From positions 61,764 to 125,763 of the forward strand of contig HF987922.1 in NCBI GenBank assembly GCA_000431835.1: a DNA stretch of 64,000 nucleotides. Reading direction: 5' to 3'. The position numbers were made by a program, and so were the translations under genes. Within the stretch, counting starts at the first letter, position 1, and every line of letters begins with the position of its first letter. The DNA comes from Succinatimonas sp. CAG:777. GTDB lineage: Bacteria > Pseudomonadota > Gammaproteobacteria > Enterobacterales > Succinivibrionaceae. Positions 43,879 through 51,901 of this stretch are shown here, piece by piece. Under the pieces are notes generated by a model. It did no database searches. It had not been told where the DNA came from and was given only the letters and a program-made list of their open reading frames with translations.

Positions 43879-45912
43879 TTAGAGAATGCTCTCTAATTGT
43901 TTTAATGCTTCATCAATATCTGATTTGTATTGTTCTTCAGAAGTTTTTGCTTGAGTTCCTAATGGGTAGTACTCGGTATCCTCAGCAGGTAGCTCTTTTA
44001 AGAAACGGCTAGGATGAATAGCATCTGGTACACCGTTTCTTTGGGTAACTTCTCTAGCTAGCAGTAAGGTTAATTCCTGTCTTGCTCTTGTAATACCAAC
44101 ATAAGCTAAACGTCTTTCCTCATCTACGTTATCTACGCCTTGGTTTTCTTCTGTAGGTAAAGAGTTCTTATGTGGTAGTGAGCCTTCTTCCATACCAACT
44201 AAGAATACATATGGGAATTCAAGACCTTTAGATGCATGTAAGGTCATCATCTGCACAGCATCATTGTCTTGATCATCACTCTTTCTATCCATCATTTCTC
44301 TTAGGCCTAATTTATCTACGGCTTCAAGAAAACTTAATGGGGTATCACCTTTTTTACCGGCGATAAGATCTGATATCCAGGATAATAGGATATTAACATT
44401 CTTAATCTTAATTTCAGTTGCAACTTTACTGTCGGTATTGGCTTTTATATAAGCGTTATAGCCAATTAACTCGGTTAGCTCATTGGCTAATTCTTTGTCT
44501 TTGCCATTGAGAATGTACTGACGTAATTTAGTAAGTAAAATTACGAACTCTCCTAAGGATTTTTTCTGTCTTGGAATTAGATCTTTGGTGACATTGGGAT
44601 TTAAGGCACTTTCGTAAAGGGACTTACCAATTGCTTTAGCCTGTGAGAATAAGGCATTGATAGTTTCATGACCAATACCTCTTCTTGGAATGTTAATCAC
44701 TCTTAGCAAGGCCATGTCATCGTAAGGGTTACATATAACACGACACCAACTTAACATATCCTTAATTTCTACTTGCTCAAAAAAGCTACTTCCCCCTGAG
44801 ATAAAGCAAGGAATTCTAGCTTCTCTAAAGGCCTTTTCTAAAGGTCGTGACTGAGAATTACTTCTGTATAAAACAGCATATTCCTTCCATTGAGAATGTG
44901 TTCTAAACTGATGAGCCAAGATTAACTGCACAACTCTGTCAGCCTCATCGTTTTGAGTTCGTAATTCCATGATTTGAACTTTCTTTCCAACATTTGATTT
45001 TGTATACAAAGTCTTGTTGAAAATATGTTCGTTATTTGAAATTAACTTATTTGCACAGTTAAGTATGTGCTGTGTAGAACGATAGTTTTGCTCAAGCTTG
45101 ATCACCTTTAAGTCAGGAAAGTCATTACTTAAAACTTTAATGTTCTCAGGACGTGCTCCACGCCAAGCATAGATTGACTGATCGTCATCACCTACAACTG
45201 TGAATCTCTTGTTTTTAGAGGTCAGGTATTTTAATAACTGATACTGTGTTTCGTTAGTATCCTGATACTCATCTACAAGGATGTATTTATAGTAAGAGCT
45301 CCATTTATCTCTTACGGCTTGATTGTCTCGAAGTAATAGCGTGGTTTTAAAGATTAAATCCTCAAAATCAGCAGCATTGCAGGCAGATAGATATGCCTGA
45401 TAAGCCTCATATACCTGAACTCTAATTGTTCTTACAGCAATATCCTCAGGTCTTAAAAGACTAGTCTTCCAGGTACTGATATCTGTTGCTATTTCTTCAA
45501 CAACAGTCTTCTCTGAATTATCAACTAAGATCTGTGGAAACTTTTCTCTGACAATATCTTTAATCAGCTTAAAACTATCGTACTGATCAAAGAGGGTAAA
45601 GTTTCTGCCTAATCCTAGAGCTACTGACTCCTCTTTTAAGATGTTTAACCCTAAAGAGTGGAATGTAGAAATAGTGATTAAAGAAGATCTTTCAGAGCCT
45701 AATTCTTGTTTTACCCTGTCTCTCATTTCAGCAGCAGCTTTGTTAGTAAAGGTTACAGCGCAGATCTGCTGTGGAGCAATGAAATGTTTATTGATGAGAC
45801 TGACGATTTTAGTTGTGATCACACGGGTCTTGCCTGATCCAGCACCTGCCAGAACCAGACAAGGTCCGTTTACATAATCGACAGCTTCCTGTTGAGCTTG
45901 ATTTAATTGCAT
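43879..45912 (-). CDS. rep: ATP-dependent DNA helicase Rep
   Basis: A 677-residue UvrD-family helicase, length and sequence closest to E. coli Rep (673). Walker A is 'AGAGSGKTRV' (about 22-31), followed by 'AVTFTNKAAAEMR', 'LVDEYQDTNETQY' (Walker B), 'VVGDDDQSIYAWRGA', 'LEQNYRST', 'MTLHASKGLEFPYVF' and 'RRLAYVGITRA'. Rep unwinds DNA 3' to 5' and helps forks pass nucleoprotein blocks. The ATG at 45912 is 1 base after the stop of the primase-like gene, so it is the third gene of a tcdA-primase-like-rep transcript. rep near ilvC is also seen in enterics. Confidence 0.96.
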   Translation of the reverse strand: MQLNQAQQEAVDYVNGPCLVLAGAGSGKTRVITTKIVSLINKHFIAPQQICAVTFTNKAAAEMRDRVKQELGSERSSLITISTFHSLGLNILKEESVALGLGRNFTLFDQYDSFKLIKDIVREKFPQILVDNSEKTVVEEIATDISTWKTSLLRPEDIAVRTIRVQVYEAYQAYLSACNAADFEDLIFKTTLLLRDNQAVRDKWSSYYKYILVDEYQDTNETQYQLLKYLTSKNKRFTVVGDDDQSIYAWRGARPENIKVLSNDFPDLKVIKLEQNYRSTQHILNCANKLISNNEHIFNKTLYTKSNVGKKVQIMELRTQNDEADRVVQLILAHQFRTHSQWKEYAVLYRSNSQSRPLEKAFREARIPCFISGGSSFFEQVEIKDMLSWCRVICNPYDDMALLRVINIPRRGIGHETINALFSQAKAIGKSLYESALNPNVTKDLIPRQKKSLGEFVILLTKLRQYILNGKDKELANELTELIGYNAYIKANTDSKVATEIKIKNVNILLSWISDLIAGKKGDTPLSFLEAVDKLGLREMMDRKSDDQDNDAVQMMTLHASKGLEFPYVFLVGMEEGSLPHKNSLPTEENQGVDNVDEERRLAYVGITRARQELTLLLAREVTQRNGVPDAIHPSRFLKELPAEDTEYYPLGTQAKTSEEQYKSDIDEALKQLESIL

Positions 45913-45913
45913 C

Positions 45914-47890
45914 CTAGATTCCGATGCACTTTACAAAGCTTAGAGGAACACCATTTTTATCAATAGTGTTGCAGATAAAATCACCGTTTGGTTGAACATC
46001 GATATCTATGTTCTGGAAAGAAAGTCCTTCTACATAGTCTCTGTCTGCTTTGTTACAAAGTACAATGATAGGAATACCTATGGATTTAACCTCGGAGGAT
46101 AACTTGTCTAGCAGAGCTAAAGTTTCCTGTTGAGAGTATGCACATAAATCTAACATAGCTACAAAGTTGGTATTTCCTTGAATGGTCTGAGATTCAATAC
46201 CATCGATAAGCTGTTTTTCAATATCACTATCTTTTAGTTCTAAGAACTTAACTAACTGCCATTGAGATGCGTCAAATGGTTGCTGCTGCTCTGCTACAAG
46301 ATTTGAAATGTATTTCCACTGAACTCTGTTACCGGCATAGACGATTGATGATAGTTTTGTCTTTATGATTTGACTTACAAAACGTCTTAAAACCTGAGGT
46401 CTAGCGCTAAAAGAATACAGCGCACTTGATAACTCAAGAGTATTTAAATCCTCAGGTGCGCAAATATATTTGTATGCAGTTGGAGCACAAATATCTTCAA
46501 ATTGATAAGAGAGGATCTTATCTAAATTAGATAATCTCTCTTTTAGCATGCCTTTATCACTGTACAAAGCTTCGTTGATGTCTTTGAAAGGGTGAGCTAG
46601 GTTTAGACATTTAAAAGATATACCCAATTGATGTAGGTAAGTGCAAATCTTAGCGGTAGCTTCACGACCTGCTTCATCATTATCAAGAGAAATATAGAAA
46701 GTGTGTTCTTCAGTTGAATCTTTGATGCATTCTATGAGCGGCCTTACATTACCAGCTCCACCTAAAGCTATAGCTCTATAGCCTAGCGTTTCTAAACTTA
46801 AAGCATCAAACTCACCTTCAGTTATAAAGATAGTACCTTTTTGCTCTAATGCTTCATGATTGTAGATGTCAAAGATACCTTTTTTCTTATATCTTTCATT
46901 AGAGCTGTTTGCACTAAGATCAGTATTTCTTACACAGTAACCATGGATTCCGTAAGGAATGATGGCTGCTTTCCAGTATGATTTCTGACCTGTGATCTTG
47001 TTAATTTCAGCTTGAAAGTTTTCATCAAAGCCTAATTTAAATCTGTGAATTACAGAATCAGATAAGCCCCTGTCTCTAAAATAAGAGGTCTTTTCTACAT
47101 TAGAAGCACATTGATTTACATAATCAGTAAAGTCATTAGCTGATTCTGATGCGTATGCAAATGGAGATACTTGAGAATCACCAAATCTGTGAGAGATATT
47201 CTGCTGCTCATTGAAGGCAAATTGATTCTGAGCAGAGGAGAATTGGTTTTGATTGTTTAAGTTCTGCTGACCAAAGCTGTTTTGCTGTTGACCAAATGAA
47301 TTGTTGCCAAATGTTTGTGTATTGGAATTTGAAGGAGCATTTCCTCGCAGATTAAAAGGCTTTAACTTAGCCTCATCGAATGGTGAAATGGTATTAAATC
47401 CTCTTTGAGGTTGTGTTTGCTGTTGCTGTAAATTCTGATCGAACTGATCGTTATTATGGTTTTCATTAAAACCAAAAGGAACACGAACCTCTTTTTGAGA
47501 AGAGTGAGAAGCTAAGAAATTGTTATTTTCAATTTCAAATGTAGGTGTTCTAATTTCAGGTTGCTTTTGATTGTTATAGTTCTTTAAAACATCAATAAAG
47601 CCTAAAGGCACCTTACCTATGTATAGTTCATGTGCCTTGATAAACTGATGAGAAAAATCACTGATATTAAAATCGATGCCGATCAGATCAAAGATATTAT
47701 AGACAGCATTGCAGTTAAAGCACTTAACCGTATAGTTAGATGCGTCGTAACTCATGCTTGGAATATGAGCTGTGTCAGTTGGATTTAAACAAAAAAAGTT
47801 GGAATTAACGTTAATTCCTTTACTTTTTAGATAATCAGGCAGTTTACTTAATAAAAACTGCTTTTGCTTCTCAAATTCTTGCTCTTGCAT
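45914..47890 (-). CDS. Primase-like CHC2 zinc finger/Toprim protein with Asn/Gln-rich linker
   Basis: 658 residues from the ATG at 47890 (GGAT 7 bases upstream); an in-frame TTG at 47911 would add seven. Numbering is from the ATG. Residues 34-60 form a CHC2-type zinc ribbon (C34, H42, C57, C60) followed by 'YNIFDLIGID'. About 143-233 is low complexity, very rich in Asn, Gln, Phe and Gly (prion-like). About 350-410 is a Toprim fold, with E358 in 'FITEGEFDAL' and D403/D405 in 'SLDNDEAG'. The last 220 residues are unassigned, with no Walker A. The zinc ribbon resembles phage or mobile-element primases more than DnaG. It lies between tcdA and rep with almost no gaps; a role in priming or fork repair is inference. 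Confidence 0.7.
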   Translation of the reverse strand: MQEQEFEKQKQFLLSKLPDYLKSKGINVNSNFFCLNPTDTAHIPSMSYDASNYTVKCFNCNAVYNIFDLIGIDFNISDFSHQFIKAHELYIGKVPLGFIDVLKNYNNQKQPEIRTPTFEIENNNFLASHSSQKEVRVPFGFNENHNNDQFDQNLQQQQTQPQRGFNTISPFDEAKLKPFNLRGNAPSNSNTQTFGNNSFGQQQNSFGQQNLNNQNQFSSAQNQFAFNEQQNISHRFGDSQVSPFAYASESANDFTDYVNQCASNVEKTSYFRDRGLSDSVIHRFKLGFDENFQAEINKITGQKSYWKAAIIPYGIHGYCVRNTDLSANSSNERYKKKGIFDIYNHEALEQKGTIFITEGEFDALSLETLGYRAIALGGAGNVRPLIECIKDSTEEHTFYISLDNDEAGREATAKICTYLHQLGISFKCLNLAHPFKDINEALYSDKGMLKERLSNLDKILSYQFEDICAPTAYKYICAPEDLNTLELSSALYSFSARPQVLRRFVSQIIKTKLSSIVYAGNRVQWKYISNLVAEQQQPFDASQWQLVKFLELKDSDIEKQLIDGIESQTIQGNTNFVAMLDLCAYSQQETLALLDKLSSEVKSIGIPIIVLCNKADRDYVEGLSFQNIDIDVQPNGDFICNTIDKNGVPLSFVKCIGI

Positions 47891-47913
47891 TCTTAAATCC
47901 GTATCAATCAATA

Positions 47914-48657
47914 TCAGTTCTTTGAGGTGATCTTATTTATGATCCATGAAGAAATTAAAAGACCTGCAGATGCAGTTACACTCATTGAAGCACCAAATGC
48001 AGGTAGATCTCCACTTAGATAGTCTTCTTTTGAAGAGTATATAGGCTTTTCGTTAGAAAAAGTGCAGCTAATATTGAACTTTTTGCTATTAGATTGAAAT
48101 CCGTAATCCTTTCTCAAGCGCGCTCTCAGTTTTGAAATTAAAGCATCACCATTAGCGGTATTGATATCACCAATCTTCAGTTTTGATGGATCACGTCTGC
48201 CTCCAGCTCCACCTGCTTCAATGAAAGTAGCGTTGTGTCTGAACAGGTAGTTGCAAACATATGCTTTAGCATCGATATCATCGATACAGTCACATACATA
48301 ATCAGTTTTCCCTTCTAACACACCATCAATATTCTCAGGTGTCAGTTTAGTTTCGATTACTTCAATGTCTAAAAGAGGATTGATCTCTAAAAGTCTGTCA
48401 GCTAATACTCTTGCTTTGCCTAAACCAACAGTCTTTGAGGTGGTATGAAGTTGTCTGTTTGAATTGGTGAGCTCGATAATATCATTATCGATGAGGGTAA
48501 GAGAGCCAATGGCGGTTCTGCACAGAGCTTCTGTTGCCCATGAACCGATACCACCGACACCGATAACGGTTACGTGTGAGCTTTGTAATTTCTCAAAACC
48601 ATCGTTTCCGTACAGTGCTCTGATACCTCTAAAAGCCAATCTTTTATCAAAATTCAT
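47914..48657 (-). CDS. tcdA: tRNA threonylcarbamoyladenosine dehydratase TcdA
   Basis: A 247-residue E1-like ThiF/MoeB-family protein, a little shorter than E. coli TcdA/CsdL (268). The ATP-binding loop is 'VTVIGVGGIGSWATEALCRTAIG' in segment 29-51, followed by 'LIDNDIIELTNSNRQ' and 'CDCIDDIDAKAYV'. 'IEAGGAGGRRDPSKL' and 'CTFSNEKP' are TcdA-specific. It cyclises t6A37 of tRNA to ct6A and so acts after TsaC, encoded elsewhere in the window. It is the first gene of the operon with the primase-like gene and rep. It is divergent from the tRNA operon, about 100 bases away. Confidence 0.93.
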   Translation of the reverse strand: MNFDKRLAFRGIRALYGNDGFEKLQSSHVTVIGVGGIGSWATEALCRTAIGSLTLIDNDIIELTNSNRQLHTTSKTVGLGKARVLADRLLEINPLLDIEVIETKLTPENIDGVLEGKTDYVCDCIDDIDAKAYVCNYLFRHNATFIEAGGAGGRRDPSKLKIGDINTANGDALISKLRARLRKDYGFQSNSKKFNISCTFSNEKPIYSSKEDYLSGDLPAFGASMSVTASAGLLISSWIINKITSKN

Positions 48658-48703
48658 ATCGTATTATCCTCGCCAAAATTTATATATATTTTAGCTATCT
48701 TTC

Positions 48704-48731
48704 TTGCAGGAATAAATAATTTTGCTATAAT
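48704..48731 (+). promoter_or_regulatory. Promoter of the tRNA-Arg/tRNA-Leu operon
   Basis: A consensus extended -10 (TG-C-TATAAT, 48723-48731) and a possible -35 TTGCAG (48704-48709) at 16-base spacing. A GC-rich discriminator (GACCGGC) follows the -10, a feature of stable-RNA promoters under stringent control. The first tRNA begins 28 bases after the -10. Confidence 0.75.
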
Positions 48732-48758
48732 GACCGGCATATTCTGATGGTTCACGAT

Positions 48759-48832
48759 GATCCCGTAGCTCAGGTGGATAGAGTATCGGTTTCCGAAGCC
48801 GGTGGTCATGAGTTCGACTCTCATCGGGATCA
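48759..48832 (+). tRNA. tRNA-Arg (anticodon CCG)
   Basis: A full cloverleaf of 74 bases: acceptor GATCCCG / CGGGATC, D arm GCTC...GAGT, anticodon loop TTCCGAA with CCG at 48793-48795, and T arm ATGAG-TTCGACT-CTCAT. It reads CGG codons. The discriminator A is followed by CAT, so the 3' CCA is not encoded, unlike the tRNA-Leu gene 20 bases downstream. Confidence 0.95.
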
Positions 48833-48851
48833 CATCAAAAAAATTAATATT

Positions 48852-48936
48852 GCGAAAGTGGCGAAATTGGTAGACGCGCAAGCTTCAGGTGTTTGTACCG
48901 CAAGGCGTGAGGGTTCGAGTCCCTCCTTTCGCACCA
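48852..48936 (+). tRNA. tRNA-Leu (anticodon CAG)
   Basis: 85 bases. Acceptor GCGAAAG / CTTTCGC, D loop with GGTAGACGC, anticodon stem CAAGC / GTTTG with loop TTCAGGT (anticodon CAG), class II variable arm of 13 bases, and T arm GAGGG-TTCGAGT-CCCTC. CCA is encoded at 48934-48936. It is close to E. coli tRNA-Leu(CAG). Confidence 0.97.
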
Positions 48937-48945
48937 ACAAAACAG

Positions 48946-48968
48946 GCAGTCAAGTGACTGCTTTTTTT
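48946..48968 (+). terminator. Terminator of the tRNA operon
   Basis: GCAGTC / GACTGC with a 4-base loop, followed by seven T, 9 bases after the CCA end of tRNA-Leu and 40 bases before abgT. Confidence 0.9.
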
Positions 48969-49008
48969 GTGTCCTATTAGTGGTTCTTTACAATAAAACG
49001 GAGAAAAA

Positions 49009-50580
49009 ATGAATAAATCCGTACCTGCTAAGTTTGGGATTCTAAATCGTTTTTTAAATGTTGTTGAACGATTAGGAAATAAGCTGCCACACATTACAAT
49101 GTTGTTTATCTATGCGCTTATTTTCACCATGCTTCTGTCATTGGCTTTATCTTATGTGGATTTTGACTATATTCATCCAAATACTCATGAAAAGATCAAA
49201 ATCATTAACATGTTTACTCCTGATAACCTCTTAACTTTAGTAATTAACTCAGTTAAGAACTTTATGGGATTCCCTCCATTAGGCATCACAATCGTAGCAA
49301 CATTAGGTATTGGTATTGCTGAAGGCTCCGGTTTCGTTAAAGTTTTAATTAGAAAGTTCCTATCTATCACTCCTAAGAAATTCTTAACTCCTACAGTAAT
49401 TTTTGTATCAATTGTTTGCCATATCGTATCAGACAGTGCATACACCATTTTAATGCCGGTTTCAGCTTTAATCTTCTATGCCTCAGGTAGACATCCTTTA
49501 GCTGGTATTGCTTGTTCATTTGCAGGTTTAGCAGGTGGCTTTACAGCTTCATATACTCCTTCTATCATTGACCCTATCATGCAGGGCTTTACTGAAGCAG
49601 CTTCACACTCAATTGATCCAAATTACAGCGTGAATGTTTTATGTAACTACTTCTATGCTTTAGGTGGAACTTTCTTCATTATTGGCGCTATTTGGTTTGT
49701 AACTGATAAAGTTGTTGAACCTCGTTTATGGGCAACTATGCCTCTAGATGAGTCTACAAAGACAGATAAAACTTTAGTAATCGAAGATGTAACTCCTTTA
49801 GAGAACAAAGCTTACTACGCTGCTTTAGCTACAATAGTTGCTCTATTAGCTCTTTTATTTATTCTATGTTACCCAGATAACTCATTATTCAGAGCTCCAG
49901 ATGGTTCATTGACCTCTCCAAAAGCTCCTGTAATGCAGGGCTTAGTTCCATTACTCTTTATCTTCTTTTCTGTTCCTGGCCTTGTATATGGTTATGTTGC
50001 AGGTACCTTTAAGAAGTCCAGAGATGTGATCGCATCAATGGAAAACATTATGAAGATGCTTTTATCATTCATTGTTTTCTGTTTCTTCGCAGGTCAGTTC
50101 TTATATGTATTTGGTGCTTCAAATATTGGTTCACTGTTAGCAATTTCAGGTGCTGAATTCTTAAAGAATTTAGGTATGCCATCAGGTATTACTCTGTTTG
50201 GTATCATTATTCTTACAGCAATGCTAAACGTGTTAATCACTTCAGCTACTTCAAAATGGGCTATTTTATCAACTATTTTTGTTCCAATGCTGATGATGTT
50301 AGGTATTTCACCTGAACTTACACAGGCAGCTTTTAGAGTTTCAGACTCAGCTGTAAACGTATGTACTCCTTTATTCCCATTCTATCCATTGCTGATTTTA
50401 TACTGCCAGAGATATTGTAAGAAGTCAGGTGTTGGAACCTTAAGCTCAATGATGTTACCTTACACATTTGCTCTTCTGATTGTCCTAACAGCAGTGTTAT
50501 ACGCTTACTGGATGATTGGAATACCTTTAGGCTTTAATAGTGGATTTGATTACCCATCAACCATGTATCCACAACCTTAA
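49009..50580 (+). CDS. abgT: AbgT-family p-aminobenzoyl-glutamate transporter
   Basis: A 523-residue polytopic inner-membrane protein with about eleven hydrophobic segments, close in length to E. coli AbgT (508). Family features are 'GFPPLGITIVATLGIGIAEGSG' split over 85-107, 'HIVSDSAYTILMPVSALIF', 'AGLAGGFTASYTPSIIDP', and a C-terminal 'ITSATSKWAILSTIFVPM' with 'YPLLILYCQRYCKKSG'. The family imports p-aminobenzoyl-glutamate, a folate breakdown product, or exports sulfonamides. The hydrolase subunits abgAB are not present; the next gene is pepT. GGAG lies before the ATG at 49009. Confidence 0.9.
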   Translation: MNKSVPAKFGILNRFLNVVERLGNKLPHITMLFIYALIFTMLLSLALSYVDFDYIHPNTHEKIKIINMFTPDNLLTLVINSVKNFMGFPPLGITIVATLGIGIAEGSGFVKVLIRKFLSITPKKFLTPTVIFVSIVCHIVSDSAYTILMPVSALIFYASGRHPLAGIACSFAGLAGGFTASYTPSIIDPIMQGFTEAASHSIDPNYSVNVLCNYFYALGGTFFIIGAIWFVTDKVVEPRLWATMPLDESTKTDKTLVIEDVTPLENKAYYAALATIVALLALLFILCYPDNSLFRAPDGSLTSPKAPVMQGLVPLLFIFFSVPGLVYGYVAGTFKKSRDVIASMENIMKMLLSFIVFCFFAGQFLYVFGASNIGSLLAISGAEFLKNLGMPSGITLFGIIILTAMLNVLITSATSKWAILSTIFVPMLMMLGISPELTQAAFRVSDSAVNVCTPLFPFYPLLILYCQRYCKKSGVGTLSSMMLPYTFALLIVLTAVLYAYWMIGIPLGFNSGFDYPSTMYPQP

Positions 50581-50590
50581 TATGTAAAAG

Positions 50591-50615
50591 CTGCAGTCTA
50601 TATGACTGCAGTTTT
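50591..50615 (+). terminator. Intercistronic hairpin between abgT and pepT
   Basis: A perfect 8-base inverted repeat (CTGCAGTC / GACTGCAG, 5-base loop) followed by TTTTGTT, 10 bases after the abgT stop and ending 17 bases before the pepT ATG. It may be a leaky terminator or a 3'-end stabiliser for abgT mRNA. It also contains an ATG that should not be mistaken for the pepT start. Confidence 0.65.
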
Positions 50616-50631
50616 GTTATGGGGATTTAAA

Positions 50632-51861
50632 ATGAATAATAAAGATGAATTATTAAGAAGATTTCTTCGCTATGTAGCAATCACATCACAATCAAATGCT
50701 TCTGTCGAGTCTGTTCCAAGTACTAAAGGTCAGACTGAATTAGCAAATTTATTAGCAAAAGATCTAGAAGAGTTAGGTTTAACTGACATAAGTGTTGATG
50801 AGCATTCTATTGTTTATGGTACTCTACATGGTAATGCAGAAGGTCCTGTTGTAGGCTTTGTCTCACATCTAGATACTGTTGATGTTTCTTTAAATTCTGA
50901 TATTCATCCTCAAGTTATTCACTATGAGGGTGGCGATGTTTTATTAAATAAAGAGCGCGAGATCTATATTAGAGTAAGTGAACATCCTGAACTTCAAAAT
51001 TATGTAGGTCAGGATATTATTTTCTCAGATGGAACCTCTGTTTTAGGTGCTGATAATAAATCTGCAATGGCAAACATCATGACAGCATTAACTGTTTTGC
51101 ATAATGATAAGACCATTAAACACCCAACCTTAAAAGTTGCTTTTGTGCCTGATGAGGAGATTGGTCTTAAAGGCTCAAAACTTATGGATTTGAACAAATT
51201 CAAAGTTGATTATGCATACACTATCGACAGTTGCTCTTTAGGTGAAGTAGTTTATGAAACCTTTAACGCAGGCTCTGTTTTAATCAAGATTAAAGGTGTT
51301 TCAGCTCATCCAATGTCATCAAAGGGCGTTTTAGTAAATCCTCTTTTAGTGGCTCATGATTTCATTGGCATGTTTGATAGACATCAGACTCCTGAATGGA
51401 CTGCTGATAAAGAAGGCTACTGGTGGTTTACCGGTATTGAAGCAGATCCTCTTTACTGCACTCTAAAAATGAATATCAGAGATCATGATAAAGATCGTTA
51501 TGAGTGGAGAAAAGAAGAGGTTGCATCTAACATTGAGAAGTTGAAGAAACTTCATCCTAAGGCTGAAATTAGCTACAAGATTAGTGATACCTATGAGAAC
51601 ATTGCTAACAATGTAACTAAAGAGGATAAACCAGTAGCTCTAATTTATAAGGCTTTTGATGAGTTAGGAATTAAAGCAAAAACTTATGCAATGAGAGGTG
51701 GTACTGATGGTTCTGCTTTATCAGTTCGTGGTGTAGTAACTCCTAACTACTTTACAGGAGCTCATAACTTCCACTCTTATGCAGAGTTCTTACCATTAAA
51801 TGCTTTTGAAAAATCTCTTAATGTGACCTTAAAGTTAATTGATCTTTCATGCAATAAGTAA
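50632..51861 (+). CDS. pepT: Peptidase T (tripeptide aminopeptidase, M20B)
   Basis: 409 residues from the ATG at 50632, matching E. coli PepT (408). An upstream in-frame ATG at 50602 lies in a hairpin loop and is rejected; GGGGA precedes the ATG at 50632. Zinc ligands of the M20 fold are visible: His in 'GFVSHLDTVD', Asp in 'LGADNKSAMANI', Glu-Glu in 'FVPDEEIGLKG', Asp in 'YTIDSCSLGE' and His in 'FTGAHNFHSY'. 'RGGTDGSALS' is the PepT substrate-binding block. It removes N-terminal residues from tripeptides and pairs with abgT as a peptide/amide scavenging unit. Confidence 0.96.
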   Translation: MNNKDELLRRFLRYVAITSQSNASVESVPSTKGQTELANLLAKDLEELGLTDISVDEHSIVYGTLHGNAEGPVVGFVSHLDTVDVSLNSDIHPQVIHYEGGDVLLNKEREIYIRVSEHPELQNYVGQDIIFSDGTSVLGADNKSAMANIMTALTVLHNDKTIKHPTLKVAFVPDEEIGLKGSKLMDLNKFKVDYAYTIDSCSLGEVVYETFNAGSVLIKIKGVSAHPMSSKGVLVNPLLVAHDFIGMFDRHQTPEWTADKEGYWWFTGIEADPLYCTLKMNIRDHDKDRYEWRKEEVASNIEKLKKLHPKAEISYKISDTYENIANNVTKEDKPVALIYKAFDELGIKAKTYAMRGGTDGSALSVRGVVTPNYFTGAHNFHSYAEFLPLNAFEKSLNVTLKLIDLSCNK

Positions 51862-51869
51862 TTGAAGAT

Positions 51870-51901
51870 CATAATTCAGAGGCTTATGCCTCTGAATTAT
51901 G
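51870..51901. terminator. Perfect hairpin between convergent pepT and rlhA
   Basis: A perfect 14-base inverted repeat (CATAATTCAGAGGC / GCCTCTGAATTATG, 4-base loop) fills the gap between the two stop codons. There is no separate T tract; the AT-rich base of the stem may serve for both directions. Confidence 0.6.

Noticed and set aside
48654..49094. Overlapping open frames across the tRNA operon on both strands
   Set aside because: They run through two well-formed tRNA genes and their terminator, so they are chance frames.
50602..50631. Upstream ATG extending pepT by ten residues
   Set aside because: The ATG lies in a hairpin loop and lacks a ribosome-binding site; PepT homologues begin at the ATG at 50632, which has GGGGA upstream.
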